A program made the translations under genes and the position numbers. A stretch of DNA of 21,990 nucleotides, from contig JH153294.1 of the NCBI GenBank assembly GCA_000226015.1, positions 43,101-65,090 of the forward strand, written 5' to 3'. Below the pieces are notes generated by a model. That model was not told the DNA's origin, made no database searches, and was given only the letters and a program-made list of their open reading frames with translations. This stretch comes from Mnemiopsis leidyi (Eukaryota; Ctenophora; Tentaculata; Lobata; Bolinopsidae). The stretch's first letter is position 1, and each line of letters starts with the position of its first letter. Below are positions 15,901 through 19,635 of this stretch, piece by piece.

Positions 15901-18009
15901 TGCCAGCCCGGTTAGGGCAATCAATCAATCAATCAATCACATCACTATCAAACGATTTTACGAATTGATTTAGCCTCTACTCTGACAAATAATACTACTG
16001 GCGATTATCTGACACTTGGCAACCAGGGAAAGCCGAAAGAAGAACCCCCGGTGGAACTAGATGACATTCCGGTGGATGTTTCTGAGGCGGAGGAAGCTCC
16101 CCCCTCTCCTCCTCCTCCTCCTCCTGTCAAGAAACGTGGAGAGTTCTACATCGACTACTCGGTTCGTTTTGTTTGTGTTAACTTAAACATTTTTATATGT
16201 TTTTTACACTTGGCCCCTAAAGTGTTCTCCAATAAGGATTGAGATAAGGAAACCCGGAGGTCCCCTCTGTTTAAACACCCCTTGCCATCCTGCCCCCCAT
16301 TACCAACACTGCCCCAACTAGAACCTGAAACCAGTACAAATGCGGACACACACGAGACAGACAGAGGTAGTCGTTGACGATCTGACAGACTTTACTCCGC
16401 CTGAGTTCAACTTTTTCAAGGTAACCATGGTAACCACGCACGTGTTCGGTATTCGCCCATTGTACAGCTACTTTTATCTGTTATAGCACTGTGTCTCTTT
16501 TCGGTTGTTTCGGGGTTTGACTACTAGATTGACTACATTTCAATGATTTTAATTGGTCTAAAATAGAGAAAGTTATTTTTGACGAAAGGTAACAAATGTT
16601 TGACAGCTAATGAGAATTACAAGTAAGATACAAGTTGATTCTGAATGTTTTATAAGAAACAGCCAATCAAAACCGAGCAGCGCTGTCACTTGGTATAGAA
16701 AATTTGTGACCATATCTTTCCCGATAAAGAAAGCTATTTATAGGAGGGGTCACAAATTTTAATCAATCAGAAGCTATAAAGCACTGTTTTCTAGCTTCTC
16801 ATTGGTCAAAATTTGAGGCCCTTCCCCAAAATGACCTTTCTCTGACCTGATTAAATCCTCAAATAATCTCCACTATTTGATTTTATCAGATTTTGATGAC
16901 TGACAAATCGTATTGCTTATATAATTGCTGAAATCTCCTATCCCCTGTTTAGCTATCAATCTCTGCTATAACTAAACCTTCAAGCTGCCCAATCTGTAGC
17001 TTTAATCAGCCTAAATCAAAATATGCATTAACAATAGCCAGCACATCACTGTTTATCTGTTGTACAATGCAGTTAACCCCACAATGCGCTACAACATATG
17101 TTAACACGCCCCATGCCATGTTAGCACATGTTAACTTTTGTGTTGACAAATTCATGTTATCACACGTTAACACATAATGTTAACAAGTGTTCACATTTAT
17201 GTGAACAAACTCACGTTATCACACGTTAACACATAATGTTAACAAGTGTTTACATTTATGTGAACAAACTCATGTTATCACACGTTAACACATAATGTTA
17301 ACAAGTGTTTACATTTAAGTGAACAAACTCATGTTATCACACTTTAACACATAATGTTAACAAGTGTTTACATTTATGTGAACAAACTCATGTTATCGCA
17401 CGTTAACACATAATGTTAACAAGTGTTTACATTGCAGTACAGCCCGGTGGTGATGGACATAGAAGGGATCAACATACGAGACGTTGAGGAGATTAACTAC
17501 GATCTGGTGGAGAAGATCGGGAATCTACGTCACCCCATGATATCGGTTGTCATAGAAACCGTGTCTGACCTAAACAACATGTTGAAGGATACTCAGAATA
17601 CTGCTCTCTTTAGAAAGTACAGTTTTTCACTTTACTGAATTCAGTCAAAGTGTTGTAAATAGTGTTTACCAATTTTTTTGTACTAGTTCACTCTGCTTTT
17701 TGCTTAAGAGATTATACTCAATTTACGATTCTTCTCTAAAAGTCGTAATATTACTCCCAGTATTTTGAATTCATCACTATCTAATTATTACTTTGAAGAA
17801 GGAATTTGCTAACTAAGCAGCAAGCACTACATAACCCCTCCCAACTAACACACTTCCTCCTCCCCAGCTACGTAAACAACCTGATAATGAGTGCTATCTC
17901 TCAACTAACTCACTTTCCCGGAGGAGAGGACGAGAGAGAGCTGACCGTGTACCGAGCTATCACTAGTATTATCATGCAGGTCATCAACAACGAGACTCTA
18001 GCCAAGCAG
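807..18009 (+). CDS. CKAP5: XMAP215/CKAP5-family microtubule polymerase gene; 23 internal exons, both gene ends outside the window
   Basis: Family members bind tubulin through TOG domains made of HEAT repeats and speed microtubule growth at plus ends, kinetochores and centrosomes. Seen here: 23 exons with GT-AG borders whose phases agree at every junction, encoding 886 aa co-linear with vertebrate CKAP5 as I remember it. The order is: end of TOG3 and its acidic linker (exons 1-2), TOG4 (3-7), Lys/Pro/Ser linker (8-11), TOG5 (11-17), variable Pro-rich linker (18-21) and the start of the C-terminal domain (22-23). Diagnostic matches include SSVWKERVEGL in TOG4 and [16 protein letters not shown] in TOG5. 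TOG1, TOG2, most of TOG3 and the last few hundred residues are missing from the window. Introns range from 112 bp to more than 3.9 kb. No frameshift or stop interrupts the joined frame, so the gene looks functional. The family assignment is near certain; individual small linker exons are less so. Confidence 0.96.
1289..1409 (+). CDS. CKAP5: CKAP5 exon 2: acidic TOG3-TOG4 linker
   Basis: The acceptor is TGTCCAG and the donor is CT|GTAAGT. It encodes an acidic Gly/Glu/Asp-rich run and then IDLDDLIERKDVSAELDKAC. This corresponds to the [20 protein letters not shown] region that leads into TOG4 in vertebrates. It begins in phase 1 and ends in phase 2, fitting both neighbours. Confidence 0.88.
1515..1608. 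repeat. Direct duplication, period 54 bp
   Basis: TTTTAGCTGTGTCTATAAA followed by TTATTGGGTAGCA occurs twice, 54 bp apart, shortly downstream of CKAP5 exon 2. Nothing else is recognisable between 1410 and 1957. Confidence 0.85.
1765..1770 (-). promoter_or_regulatory. Possible ATTAAA poly(A) signal for the 583-aa gene
   Basis: ATTAAA on the - strand lies about 190 bp past the stop codon of the secreted acidic protein gene. It is the nearest such hexamer I saw. In AT-rich intron DNA this could be chance. Confidence 0.25.
1958..3709 (-). CDS. Secreted Tyr/Asp/Trp-rich acidic protein, 583 aa, nested antisense in a CKAP5 intron
   Basis: I do not recognise this protein. The frame is open for 583 codons with no intron. 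Residues 1-20 (MKKIVVYTLVFAFATSLVFA) form a clear signal peptide. Residues about 21-60 are rich in Arg/Lys/Gly (GHGRRFKDRLRGLRNGREN). Residues about 80-210 are acidic and aromatic, with steps such as YDYDYLDDDFDW, YRWDGYRWDSYDN and YDWANHDWDSYYESIW. Residues about 260-350 look helical and may be the only folded part. The rest alternates acidic and basic patches with dibasic sites (NNNKKRSAG, MKRESP, YKRMFF) and NGT glycosylation sequons. I see only two Cys (WVCDVV and KMCGV), which could pair. Composition suggests an extracellular matrix, adhesive, mineral-associated or granule protein; a large peptide precursor is another option. No clear TATA box lies upstream, and the nearest poly(A)-like signal is ATTAAA at 1765-1770 (- strand). 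Confidence 0.85.
   Translation of the reverse strand: MKKIVVYTLVFAFATSLVFAYGHGRRFKDRLRGLRNGRENDRGNRFGKLRQNMKQYAEDQAKSVQKESSKKSDTSALSPSTYEYSYDYDYLDDDFDWSEILFDDEWYSIWDEMNAGMESFLDETENDDDTDHQSGKHGDNDYDWYQYQDYDNKYLGGNDDYRWDGYRWDSYDNLVDNIIDYWDNYESYDWANHDWDSYYESIWTDVENKSAAEEPPQAAENTYIQERVETNDTDSDYGGNTENTSTTPKSNVSSSQQIFQSDVLNSVINMTALNEILKLMELNVKNLPKEEKYSLKTLKDLVDTMSIADALFDADRSWVCDVVNSKQLLEILKNILKYDSGYLDSIVKLSEEEKITDNKSPETEKMEEDRPLNEVSANMSNSNGEDRGDTDEWNTTFAGNVTELGNEPDVEYEFVEYGNTPTLYVETGDGDETIGFNLVNAEAEKLHRGKSRGEKVHNNNKKRSAGNLLMKARKSQVSSLENREEEDGSKMRMKRESPVAMGSIQSVQDIATEEKGTDENGTDENGTGEFRENFRNDLDSVEIDDTEKRMQEGIVNQIIYKRMFFSFLGKMCGVNLLPTDFDY
3710..4069. other. Upstream region of the 583-aa gene
   Basis: This is the only place for its promoter within the intron. 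I see no TATA box, and no coding potential beyond short frames. Transcription start cannot be placed from sequence. Confidence 0.4.
4070..4255. repeat. 21-bp minisatellite, about 9 copies
   Basis: The unit contains GGAATCGGCGGGTTATTTCTT with minor changes (TTTTTT for TTTCTT; late units GGGTAATTTTT). The period is a multiple of three and unit 1 has no stop, so all three + frames stay open across it; these frames are not genes. Confidence 0.95.
4316..4341. repeat. Hexanucleotide microsatellite (GAATTA)4
   Basis: Four GAATTA units follow the 21-bp array. The rest of the intron up to exon 3 shows nothing recognisable. Confidence 0.85.
4599..4716 (+). CDS. CKAP5: CKAP5 exon 3: first HEAT repeat of TOG4
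   Basis: It encodes LLDSSVWKERVEGLESAEKT and then ITPNLGSDFQASMK, matching the opening of TOG4 (DKNWKIRKEGL...PNIGELPTALK). The Trp in the first HEAT loop, a tubulin-contact position in TOG domains, is kept. The acceptor is TTTACAG and the donor is AAG|GTTTGT. The exon follows a 3.2-kb intron that holds an antisense gene. Confidence 0.93.
5060..5845. repeat. 20-bp minisatellite with a 200-bp higher-order period, about 39 units
   Basis: The unit is close to AGCAACCAGTAACCACTCCT. A block beginning CTTCAAGCAACCAGTTACCA starts at 5321 and again at 5521, so ten-unit blocks have themselves been duplicated. Variant units (CCATTCCTTGCCATTAGTAA, CCATACACC) recur in the same order. The array ends about 40 bp before the acceptor of exon 4. 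Confidence 0.95.
5889..6047 (+). CDS. CKAP5: CKAP5 exon 4: TOG4 HEAT repeats
   Basis: This is a 53-codon, phase 0-0 exon opening with GRLADKNMAVKTKAIGVMST and ending LLADSKKTIQTQ. It matches the vertebrate GRLNDSNKILVQQTL...GDSKNNVR segment. The acceptor ATACAG lies about 40 bp after the end of the 20-bp minisatellite. The donor is CAG|GTAGGG. Confidence 0.93.
6234..6337 (+). CDS. CKAP5: CKAP5 exon 5: TOG4
   Basis: It encodes VLEAMNVWVEHLTIRPLLIG and then EDLVAPSTDNNPNLR. This aligns with vertebrate [20 protein letters not shown]...ENPFLR, with the NVWVE / NAWAE match in the middle. The acceptor is TGCCAG, the donor is AG|GTACCG, and it ends in phase 2. Confidence 0.92.
6340..6770. repeat. 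Decayed TTAGTTGTTAAT-type tandem repeat filling an intron
   Basis: TTAGTTGTTAAT, TTAGCTGTTAA and TATTAGTTAATTAG variants follow one another over almost the whole intron between exons 5 and 6. Unit length varies around 12 bp. Confidence 0.8.
6780..6903 (+). CDS. CKAP5: CKAP5 exon 6: TOG4
   Basis: It encodes SCLYSWLAEQIKTT and ends LGLYKSLEDRNPD, matching vertebrate QELLGWLAEKL...HLYSCLEDRNGD closely. The acceptor is CACCCCAG and the donor is GAT|GTACGT. The preceding intron is almost wholly a decayed TTAGTTGTTAAT-type repeat. Confidence 0.94.
7143..7253 (+). CDS. CKAP5: CKAP5 exon 7: last HEAT repeat of TOG4
   Basis: It encodes VRKSAQACLPYIMAHVGYAG, the counterpart of vertebrate [20 protein letters not shown]. 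It is phase 0-0. The acceptor CCTCAG has a poor pyrimidine tract, in an intron with repeated GTAC(T/G)-containing steps (TGTACTAGAAA, AATGTAC). The donor is CAG|GTTAGA. Confidence 0.93.
7428..7526 (+). CDS. CKAP5: CKAP5 exon 8: TOG4-TOG5 linker
   Basis: It encodes DLLDKYKEEAEALAPKKPPP followed by a Lys/Pro run ending DDPPPK. The opening fits the vertebrate [20 protein letters not shown] stretch, and the rest is a disordered basic linker likely to touch the microtubule lattice. It is phase 0-0, with acceptor TCTACAG and donor AAG|GTAGAT. Confidence 0.9.
7700..7765. repeat. G-rich/C-rich inverted repeat (hairpin)
   Basis: GGGGGAAGGGGGTTG at 7700-7714 faces CAACCCCCTCCCCC at 7752-7765, with one unpaired base and a 37-base loop. 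The rest of this intron (7527-8334) has no array and no coding signal. Confidence 0.7.
8077..8091. promoter_or_regulatory. X-box-like GTTACCGTTGGTAAC
   Basis: The two half sites, GTTACC and GGTAAC, are perfect inverted repeats three bases apart, inside the RFX spacing limit. It sits mid-intron with no nearby start codon that I can tie to it. Confidence 0.35.
8335..8418 (+). CDS. CKAP5: CKAP5 exon 9: Lys/Ser/Pro linker
   Basis: It encodes KRGGKGTPKKSKSPEKGSPS and then PARKGPRA, with SP/TP sites of the kind targeted by Pro-directed kinases. It is phase 0-0 with acceptor GTTCACAG and donor GCG|GTAAAC. Linker sequence is poorly conserved, so the call rests on frame, splice sites and composition. 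Confidence 0.78.
8430..8815. repeat. Decayed minisatellite, about 34-bp units
   Basis: Repeated AATCAGCTGAAAATTGA-type segments alternate with CAAAGTTTGAT or AAAGTGTGATTTT. The array starts right after exon 9 and becomes more diverged toward the middle. Confidence 0.8.
8816..9261. other. Unremarkable intron sequence
   Basis: AT-rich DNA between two arrays. No exon, RNA gene or clear element is visible. Confidence 0.5.
9262..9489. repeat. 50-bp tandem repeat with a nested 14-bp expansion
   Basis: Units starting GACCCTGTGAATTGTTACCT are found at 9262, 9312, 9390 and 9440. The 78-bp step in the middle is one unit plus two extra copies of the 14-bp piece GTGAATTGTTACCT. Confidence 0.92.
9501..9673. 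mobile_element. Fold-back sequence, possible MITE
   Basis: The ends TAAGGTACTGACCATGG and, inverted, TAAGATGACCACG are imperfect inverted repeats. Inside is a perfect 12-bp stem, ATTTTGACCATG (9576-9587) with CATGGTCAAAAT (9606-9617). No clear target-site duplication was found, and a 12-base C run follows at 9674-9685. Confidence 0.4.
9957..10050 (+). CDS. CKAP5: CKAP5 exon 10: linker
   Basis: It encodes KSAQAESLKSSTVEETDSGP and then EAGGNKRPLKKG. The KSAQ start recalls the vertebrate KAKSAQGKK linker. The acceptor is CTTTCAG, the donor is G|GTAGCA, and it ends in phase 1, which suits the next exon. Confidence 0.85.
10051..10689. other. Intron without recognisable features
   Basis: No array or exon is seen. 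It holds two CACGTG hexamers (10418, 10658). Confidence 0.5.
10690..10847 (+). CDS. CKAP5: CKAP5 exon 11: linker into TOG5
   Basis: A basic/acidic linker (KKKKGEEEDTDSPLKP) runs into QQRFKDEASLKLLKWNFK, matching vertebrate EQRMKDEKGLKVLKWNF at the entry to TOG5. The acceptor TTCCCCCAG is strong and the donor is AAG|GTACCG. Confidence 0.94.
10848..11700. other. Intron with one palindrome only
   Basis: TAACGTGAT (11622-11630) and ATCACGTTA (11640-11648) form a perfect 9-bp inverted repeat with a 9-base spacer. A 52-codon open stretch at 10879-11037 has no supporting splice sites. Nothing else stands out. Confidence 0.5.
11701..11827 (+). CDS. CKAP5: CKAP5 exon 12: TOG5
   Basis: It encodes VPRQEYFDQLQELMEPFCSP and then KLFHADFKQHNEALKILI, matching vertebrate TPRDEYIEQLKTQM...MFHSDFQHHNKALAVM. 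The acceptor is AATCACCAG, the donor is A|GTAAGT, and it ends in phase 1. Confidence 0.94.
11970..12064. repeat. Direct duplication, period 49 bp, with CCAAT and CACGTG
   Basis: CATCC(G/A)GACAGCCCAATAGG followed by AGATA(G/A)CGTTAACTGTCACGTGCC is present twice (from 11970 and 12019). The region after it to 12480 is less AT-rich and has a small hairpin, CGGCACT/AGTGCCG near 12335-12358, but no gene. Confidence 0.85.
12489..12724 (+). repeat. 68-bp tandem repeat that copies an exon start and its splice acceptor
   Basis: Copies begin at 12489, 12557, 12625 and 12693. Each runs from ATATTATCCCATCACACCT (exon 13 sequence) through AGATAAAAGG, then ACACAGAATCTTAATCGTAA and a T/C-rich tract with CAG. 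The fourth copy is the true exon. Copies 2 and 3 keep AG acceptors (12556, 12624); copy 1 has AC in place of AG. Confidence 0.95.
12693..12807 (+). CDS. CKAP5: CKAP5 exon 13: TOG5, with tandemly copied 5' end
   Basis: It encodes IIPTHLPEIKGSLDLLLKW and then [19 protein letters not shown], the most conserved TOG5 stretch (vertebrate [20 protein letters not shown]). The acceptor is CTTTTTCCCCAG and the donor is TG|GTAAGT. The first ~32 bp of this exon and the upstream ~36 bp, acceptor included, are repeated three more times upstream with a 68-bp period. The copy used here is chosen because only it continues in frame without a stop. Confidence 0.95.
13149..13239 (+). CDS. CKAP5: CKAP5 exon 14: TOG5
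   Basis: It encodes WLSKCFTALREDDYILLEQE followed by GSAFMPYLIIK, matching vertebrate [29 protein letters not shown] in its end motif. The acceptor is CATTCAG and the donor is AAG|GTTTGT. Confidence 0.94.
13254..13308. repeat. Cluster of four CACGTG palindromes in a 172-bp intron
   Basis: CACGTG at 13254, 13268, 13289 and 13303 (steps 14, 21, 14), each in a GTCACGTG or GACACGTG setting. It could be an E-box cluster or a short decayed tandem repeat. Confidence 0.7.
13412..13514 (+). CDS. CKAP5: CKAP5 exon 15: TOG5
   Basis: It encodes LGDSKEPVRKSVQALFNELC and then YIYPASRTFYHLSEG. Vertebrates have GEPKDVIRKDVRAILNRMC...VYPASKMFPFIMEG. The acceptor is CCCATTGTAG and the donor is G|GTAAGT. The short upstream intron carries four CACGTG hexamers. 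Confidence 0.94.
13751..13904 (+). CDS. CKAP5: CKAP5 exon 16: TOG5
   Basis: It encodes GLKVKNSRQRAGVLEQETKL, then NGIEVCQPSPKKAFELVA and SFIGDKDNSVR. Vertebrates have [20 protein letters not shown]...[27 protein letters not shown]. The acceptor is TTGATAG with a weak tract, the donor is AG|GTCTGT, and it ends in phase 2. Confidence 0.94.
14017..14108 (+). CDS. CKAP5: CKAP5 exon 17: end of TOG5
   Basis: It encodes MAALNCCVAGWNYIGDNIKK and then MCGNLNDKDL, matching vertebrate [30 protein letters not shown]. The acceptor is TTTCAG, the donor is G|GTAAGT, and the 112-bp upstream intron is the shortest in the window. Confidence 0.93.
14208..14271. repeat. Short direct duplication
   Basis: TATCACAAAGCTATGTTCAG is present twice in succession, preceded by two copies of AGTGTACCTTA. 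It lies within the intron after exon 17. Confidence 0.85.
14387..14454 (+). CDS. CKAP5: CKAP5 exon 18: post-TOG5 LEERIKR motif
   Basis: It encodes GMLEERIKRGGKRITSPPKP and KTM. The MLEERIKR core is identical to vertebrate SMLEERIKRSAKRPS, the conserved tail of TOG5. The acceptor is CACTGCAG and the donor is ATG|GTAAGT. Confidence 0.94.
14865..14912 (+). CDS. CKAP5: CKAP5 exon 19 (tentative): 16-codon linker exon
   Basis: It encodes QKSESQVVSEPECEPQ in phase 0-0, between TTTGCAGCAG and CAG|GTGCGT. The acceptor is a tandem CAGCAG (NAGNAG), so one Gln could be included or left out. There is no recognisable homology, as expected for this linker. Both splice sites are good, and skipping it would keep frame. 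Confidence 0.55.
14927..15065. repeat. Tandem repeat, about 28-bp units (some 22 bp)
   Basis: CATGATCACTTTCACTTTCA followed by CTATGCAA recurs about five times, some units missing one CTTTCA step. It starts 14 bp after exon 19 and ends at the LINE. TCACTTTCACTTT also occurs in the LINE 3' region (about 15785), so the two may be related. Confidence 0.85.
15046..15940 (+). mobile_element. 5'-truncated non-LTR retrotransposon (LINE): end of RT ORF, 3'UTR and (ATCA)n tail
   Basis: Two consecutive reading frames resemble the C-terminal tail of LINE ORF2. The first ends FKLYNFKSLLPESIAELFSP at 15324; the second contains YGTTVYRNSLFYKGPLLLNY, the usual YKGPxLWN-type motif, and ends EPDFDD at 15655. 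The shift between 15318 and 15344 means a frameshift, so the copy is dead. The 3' end has a short hairpin (GCCC GGTTA GGGC) and an ATCA-repeat tail typical of CR1/L2-like elements. No target-site duplication was established. The left boundary is uncertain because a TCACTTTCACTTT array precedes it. Confidence 0.75.
15901..15940 (+). repeat. LINE 3' hairpin and (ATCA)n tail
   Basis: GCCAGCCCGGTTAGGGCAAT forms a small stem (GCCC/GGGC) and is followed by about five ATCA units. Short 3' repeats of this kind are left by reverse transcription priming of CR1/L2-like LINEs. Confidence 0.7.
16027..16161 (+). CDS. CKAP5: CKAP5 exon 20: Pro-rich linker
   Basis: It encodes GKPKEEPPVELDDIPVDVSE, a six-proline run built from CCT repeats, and VKKRGEFYIDYS. 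The last part recalls vertebrate VRREFQLDLDE. It is phase 0-0. The acceptor is AACCAG (weak tract, close to the LINE tail) and the donor is TCG|GTTCGT. The proline run makes SH3- or EVH1-type binding possible (inference). Confidence 0.88.
16322..16420 (+). CDS. CKAP5: CKAP5 exon 21: linker before C-terminal domain; start uncertain
   Basis: It encodes NLKPVQMRTHTRQTEVVVDD followed by LTDFTPPEFNFFK in phase 0-0. I chose the acceptor AACTAG at 16320-16321 because a long C-rich tract precedes it. A second in-frame acceptor, GAGACAG at 16359-16360, would shorten the exon to 20 codons from TEVVVDD. The donor AAG|GTAACC is also the first half of a palindromic X-box-like sequence. Confidence 0.75.
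16421..16434. promoter_or_regulatory. Second GTAACCATGGTAAC palindrome, overlapping an exon donor
   Basis: The 14-mer is identical to that at 19636-19649. Its first six bases are the 5' splice site after CKAP5 exon 21. It is either an RFX-type site in the intron or a sequence that can fold over the donor in RNA. Confidence 0.4.
16435..17100. other. Intron with an inverted repeat, possible MITE remnant
   Basis: AAAATTTGTGACC (16699-16711) and GGTCACAAATTTT (16748-16760) pair perfectly over 13 bp. CCAATCA (16662) and the inverse-like TCATTGGTC (near 16798) flank them, hinting at longer imperfect arms. No exon is seen. Confidence 0.45.
17161..17437 (+). repeat. 59-bp tandem repeat ending in a splice acceptor, 4.7 copies
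   Basis: Copies start at 17161, 17220, 17279, 17338 and 17397. Each holds CGTTAACACATAATGTTAAC and AAGTGTTTACATTTATGTGA. The last copy turns from TTTACATT into GCAG, the acceptor of exon 22. A diverged copy precedes at about 17102. Confidence 0.95.
17438..17616 (+). CDS. CKAP5: CKAP5 exon 22: start of C-terminal domain
   Basis: It encodes YSPVVMDIEGINIRDVEEIN, then YDLVEKIGNLRHPMIS and DLNNMLKDTQNTALFRK. Vertebrates show [36 protein letters not shown] at this place. The acceptor ATTGCAG lies inside the last copy of a 59-bp array. The donor is AA|GTACAG, and it ends in phase 2. Confidence 0.9.
17868..18009 (+). CDS. CKAP5: CKAP5 exon 23: C-terminal domain, last exon seen
   Basis: It encodes YVNNLIMSAISQLTHFPGGE, then DERELTVYRAITSIIMQVIN and NETLAKQ. 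This parallels vertebrate HIDQFLIATFMQLRLIY...[20 protein letters not shown]. The acceptor CTCCTCCCCAG is strong and the donor CAG|GTAATC is phase 0. I could not find the next exon, so the following intron exceeds 3.9 kb. Confidence 0.93.
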
Positions 18010-18062
18010 GTAATCGTTGTTATTGAGATCAAGGCGGTAAAATTTTGTCAAAATATGCTAAT

Positions 18063-18325
18063 CAGAAGTTTCTTGGTTTGTTACCCAAGTAATGTTTTAG
18101 CGACTAACTAAGCAGAAGTGTTTGTTGGTTTGTTACTCAAGTAATGTTTTAGCGACTAACCAATCAGAAGTGTTTGTGGGTTTGTTACTCAATTAATGTT
18201 TTAGCGACACCCAATCCGTTACCATGGATACCACCTATATTGTGTCATTGGTCAAACATTTGTCCTAGTCCAACATTGGTCCTAGTCAAACATTGGTCAA
18301 ACATTGGTCCTGGCCAAACATTGGT
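18063..18325. repeat. 50-52-bp tandem repeat (3 copies) followed by an AACATTGGTC repeat
   Basis: CAGAAGTGTTTGTTGGTTTG with TAATGTTTTAGCGAC occurs from 18063, 18113 and 18165. From about 18245 short units CAAACATTGGTCCTAGT follow in irregular steps. The intron beyond (18326-18834) shows nothing recognisable. Confidence 0.88.
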
Positions 18326-18834
18326 CAAACAAATGTCGTTAAAGTTATTATGTACGACACGTTAATTTATCTGATTGCTGCACTGCATGCTTGCAATGAC
18401 GCCTGTCACCCCAATCTGTTCAAATCTGTCACCCTAATGATCTGTCTAAGTCTGTGATCTGTCCAAATGACTCCACAACCTAGATATAAACCTATCTAAA
18501 TATAAATAAAGGGAATAATAAATAATGATGCCAGCATCGTCACACATAATCATTTGAAATATATTCCCAAAGCTTTAGTTTTACACTTGAACACTTCTAA
18601 ATTGGATTTTGAAACGTTTAAACTAGATGAAATCTATTGATCTTAATTGAAATTCTGTGAAACAAATATTGAATAGCTCAAAAAAGCATGTTCAAATTCT
18701 GGTCAGTGCCTATCAAAACTATCTATCAAATCAGGTCTTTCCCAGCAGTATATCTATAAGCAATGATGTTTTATTCAGAATTTCTAAATAAAAGCCTCTT
18801 TTGCTAAGATCAGACTTCATTGAATAAAAATATC

Positions 18835-19120
18835 TCTCTCAATTTCTCTAAATATCTCGAAATTTGTCTTAATATATCTAAATCTGTCTAAATATCTATA
18901 AATCTGTCTAAATATCTAAAAATCTCTCTAGATATCTATAAATCTGTCTAAATATCTTTAAATCTGTCTAAATAGAATCTCTAAATCTGTCTAAATATAT
19001 CAAATCTGTCTAAATATCCCTAAATCTGTTTAAATATATCTAAATCTTTCTCAATATCTATAAATCTGCCTAAATATCTCTAAACCTCTCTCAATTTCTC
19101 TAAATAACTCGAAACCTGTC
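18835..19120. repeat. Minisatellite of about 20 bp, TCTGTCTAAATATCTATAAA-like
   Basis: Many imperfect copies of AAATCTGTCTAAATATCT occur in a row. No coding signal. From 19121 to 19428 the DNA is ordinary intron. Confidence 0.88.
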
Positions 19121-19428
19121 TCGTGACCCTTTCATTTTATTTGACCGCGCCAGCTGCATTGAAACTCTCCCATATATAGGATTGACGGTTCCATGGTGTC
19201 GGCCAATCATCGTGCAAACGTAAATCTGAAATGAGATAAGGCGAGTTTCTATAACTTAAGTGTTAAGAAGGCAAGGTATTTAAGGTCTTTTAACATAGAG
19301 ATTCATATTTCAAACTAAAGTATTTAAACAAACCTGGTGTTGTGGTGCTGGATACACAAAAAATAGTTCTAGACAATTTTACTTAGTAAATTTACAATTT
19401 GCGAATGCACTGTTCGTCGGGACGAATA

Positions 19429-19434
19429 TTTATT
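19429..19434 (-). promoter_or_regulatory. AATAAA poly(A) signal downstream of the 57-aa candidate gene
   Basis: A perfect AATAAA on the - strand begins 17 bp beyond the stop codon at 19451. That is close for a 3'UTR but workable, and it supports a transcript ending here. Confidence 0.4.
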
Positions 19435-19450
19435 ACAATTTAAAATAATC

Positions 19451-19624
19451 TTAATAACTAGAATTTGCGAAGGATCTAAAACAGAAGCTCACCATCTGCT
19501 TTAGCTGCCAGGAGTCGCTTAATAACCGGATATTAACAGGACGGCTGATCTCTCGTTTCTTCATTTTGGTGCCAAAGTACACCGTCAAAGTCTTTGTCGA
19601 TGGCTCCATCGTCTGTTTCTTCAT
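19451..19624 (-). CDS. Candidate small gene, 57 aa as a single exon (or first exon of a spliced gene)
   Basis: I do not recognise it. The frame reads MKKQTMEPSTKTLTVYFGTK, then MKKREISRPVNIRLLSDSWQ, and ends SFCFRSFANSSY. The first 44 residues look like real protein: hydrophilic, with a strand-turn-strand pattern (TLTVYFGTKMKKREISRPV) that recalls the start of a beta-grasp fold such as PB1 (weak inference). After residue 44 there is a good donor, ATG|GTGAGC, so the tail may be intronic. In favour of a gene: AATAAA 17-22 bp after the stop, an X-box palindrome 12 bp before the ATG and a CRE further upstream. Against: short length and no recognised homologue. The opposite strand is also open here but gives a Phe/Cys-rich shadow. 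Confidence 0.35.
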   Translation of the reverse strand: MKKQTMEPSTKTLTVYFGTKMKKREISRPVNIRLLSDSWQLKQMVSFCFRSFANSSY

Positions 19625-19635
19625 GACAATAACCA

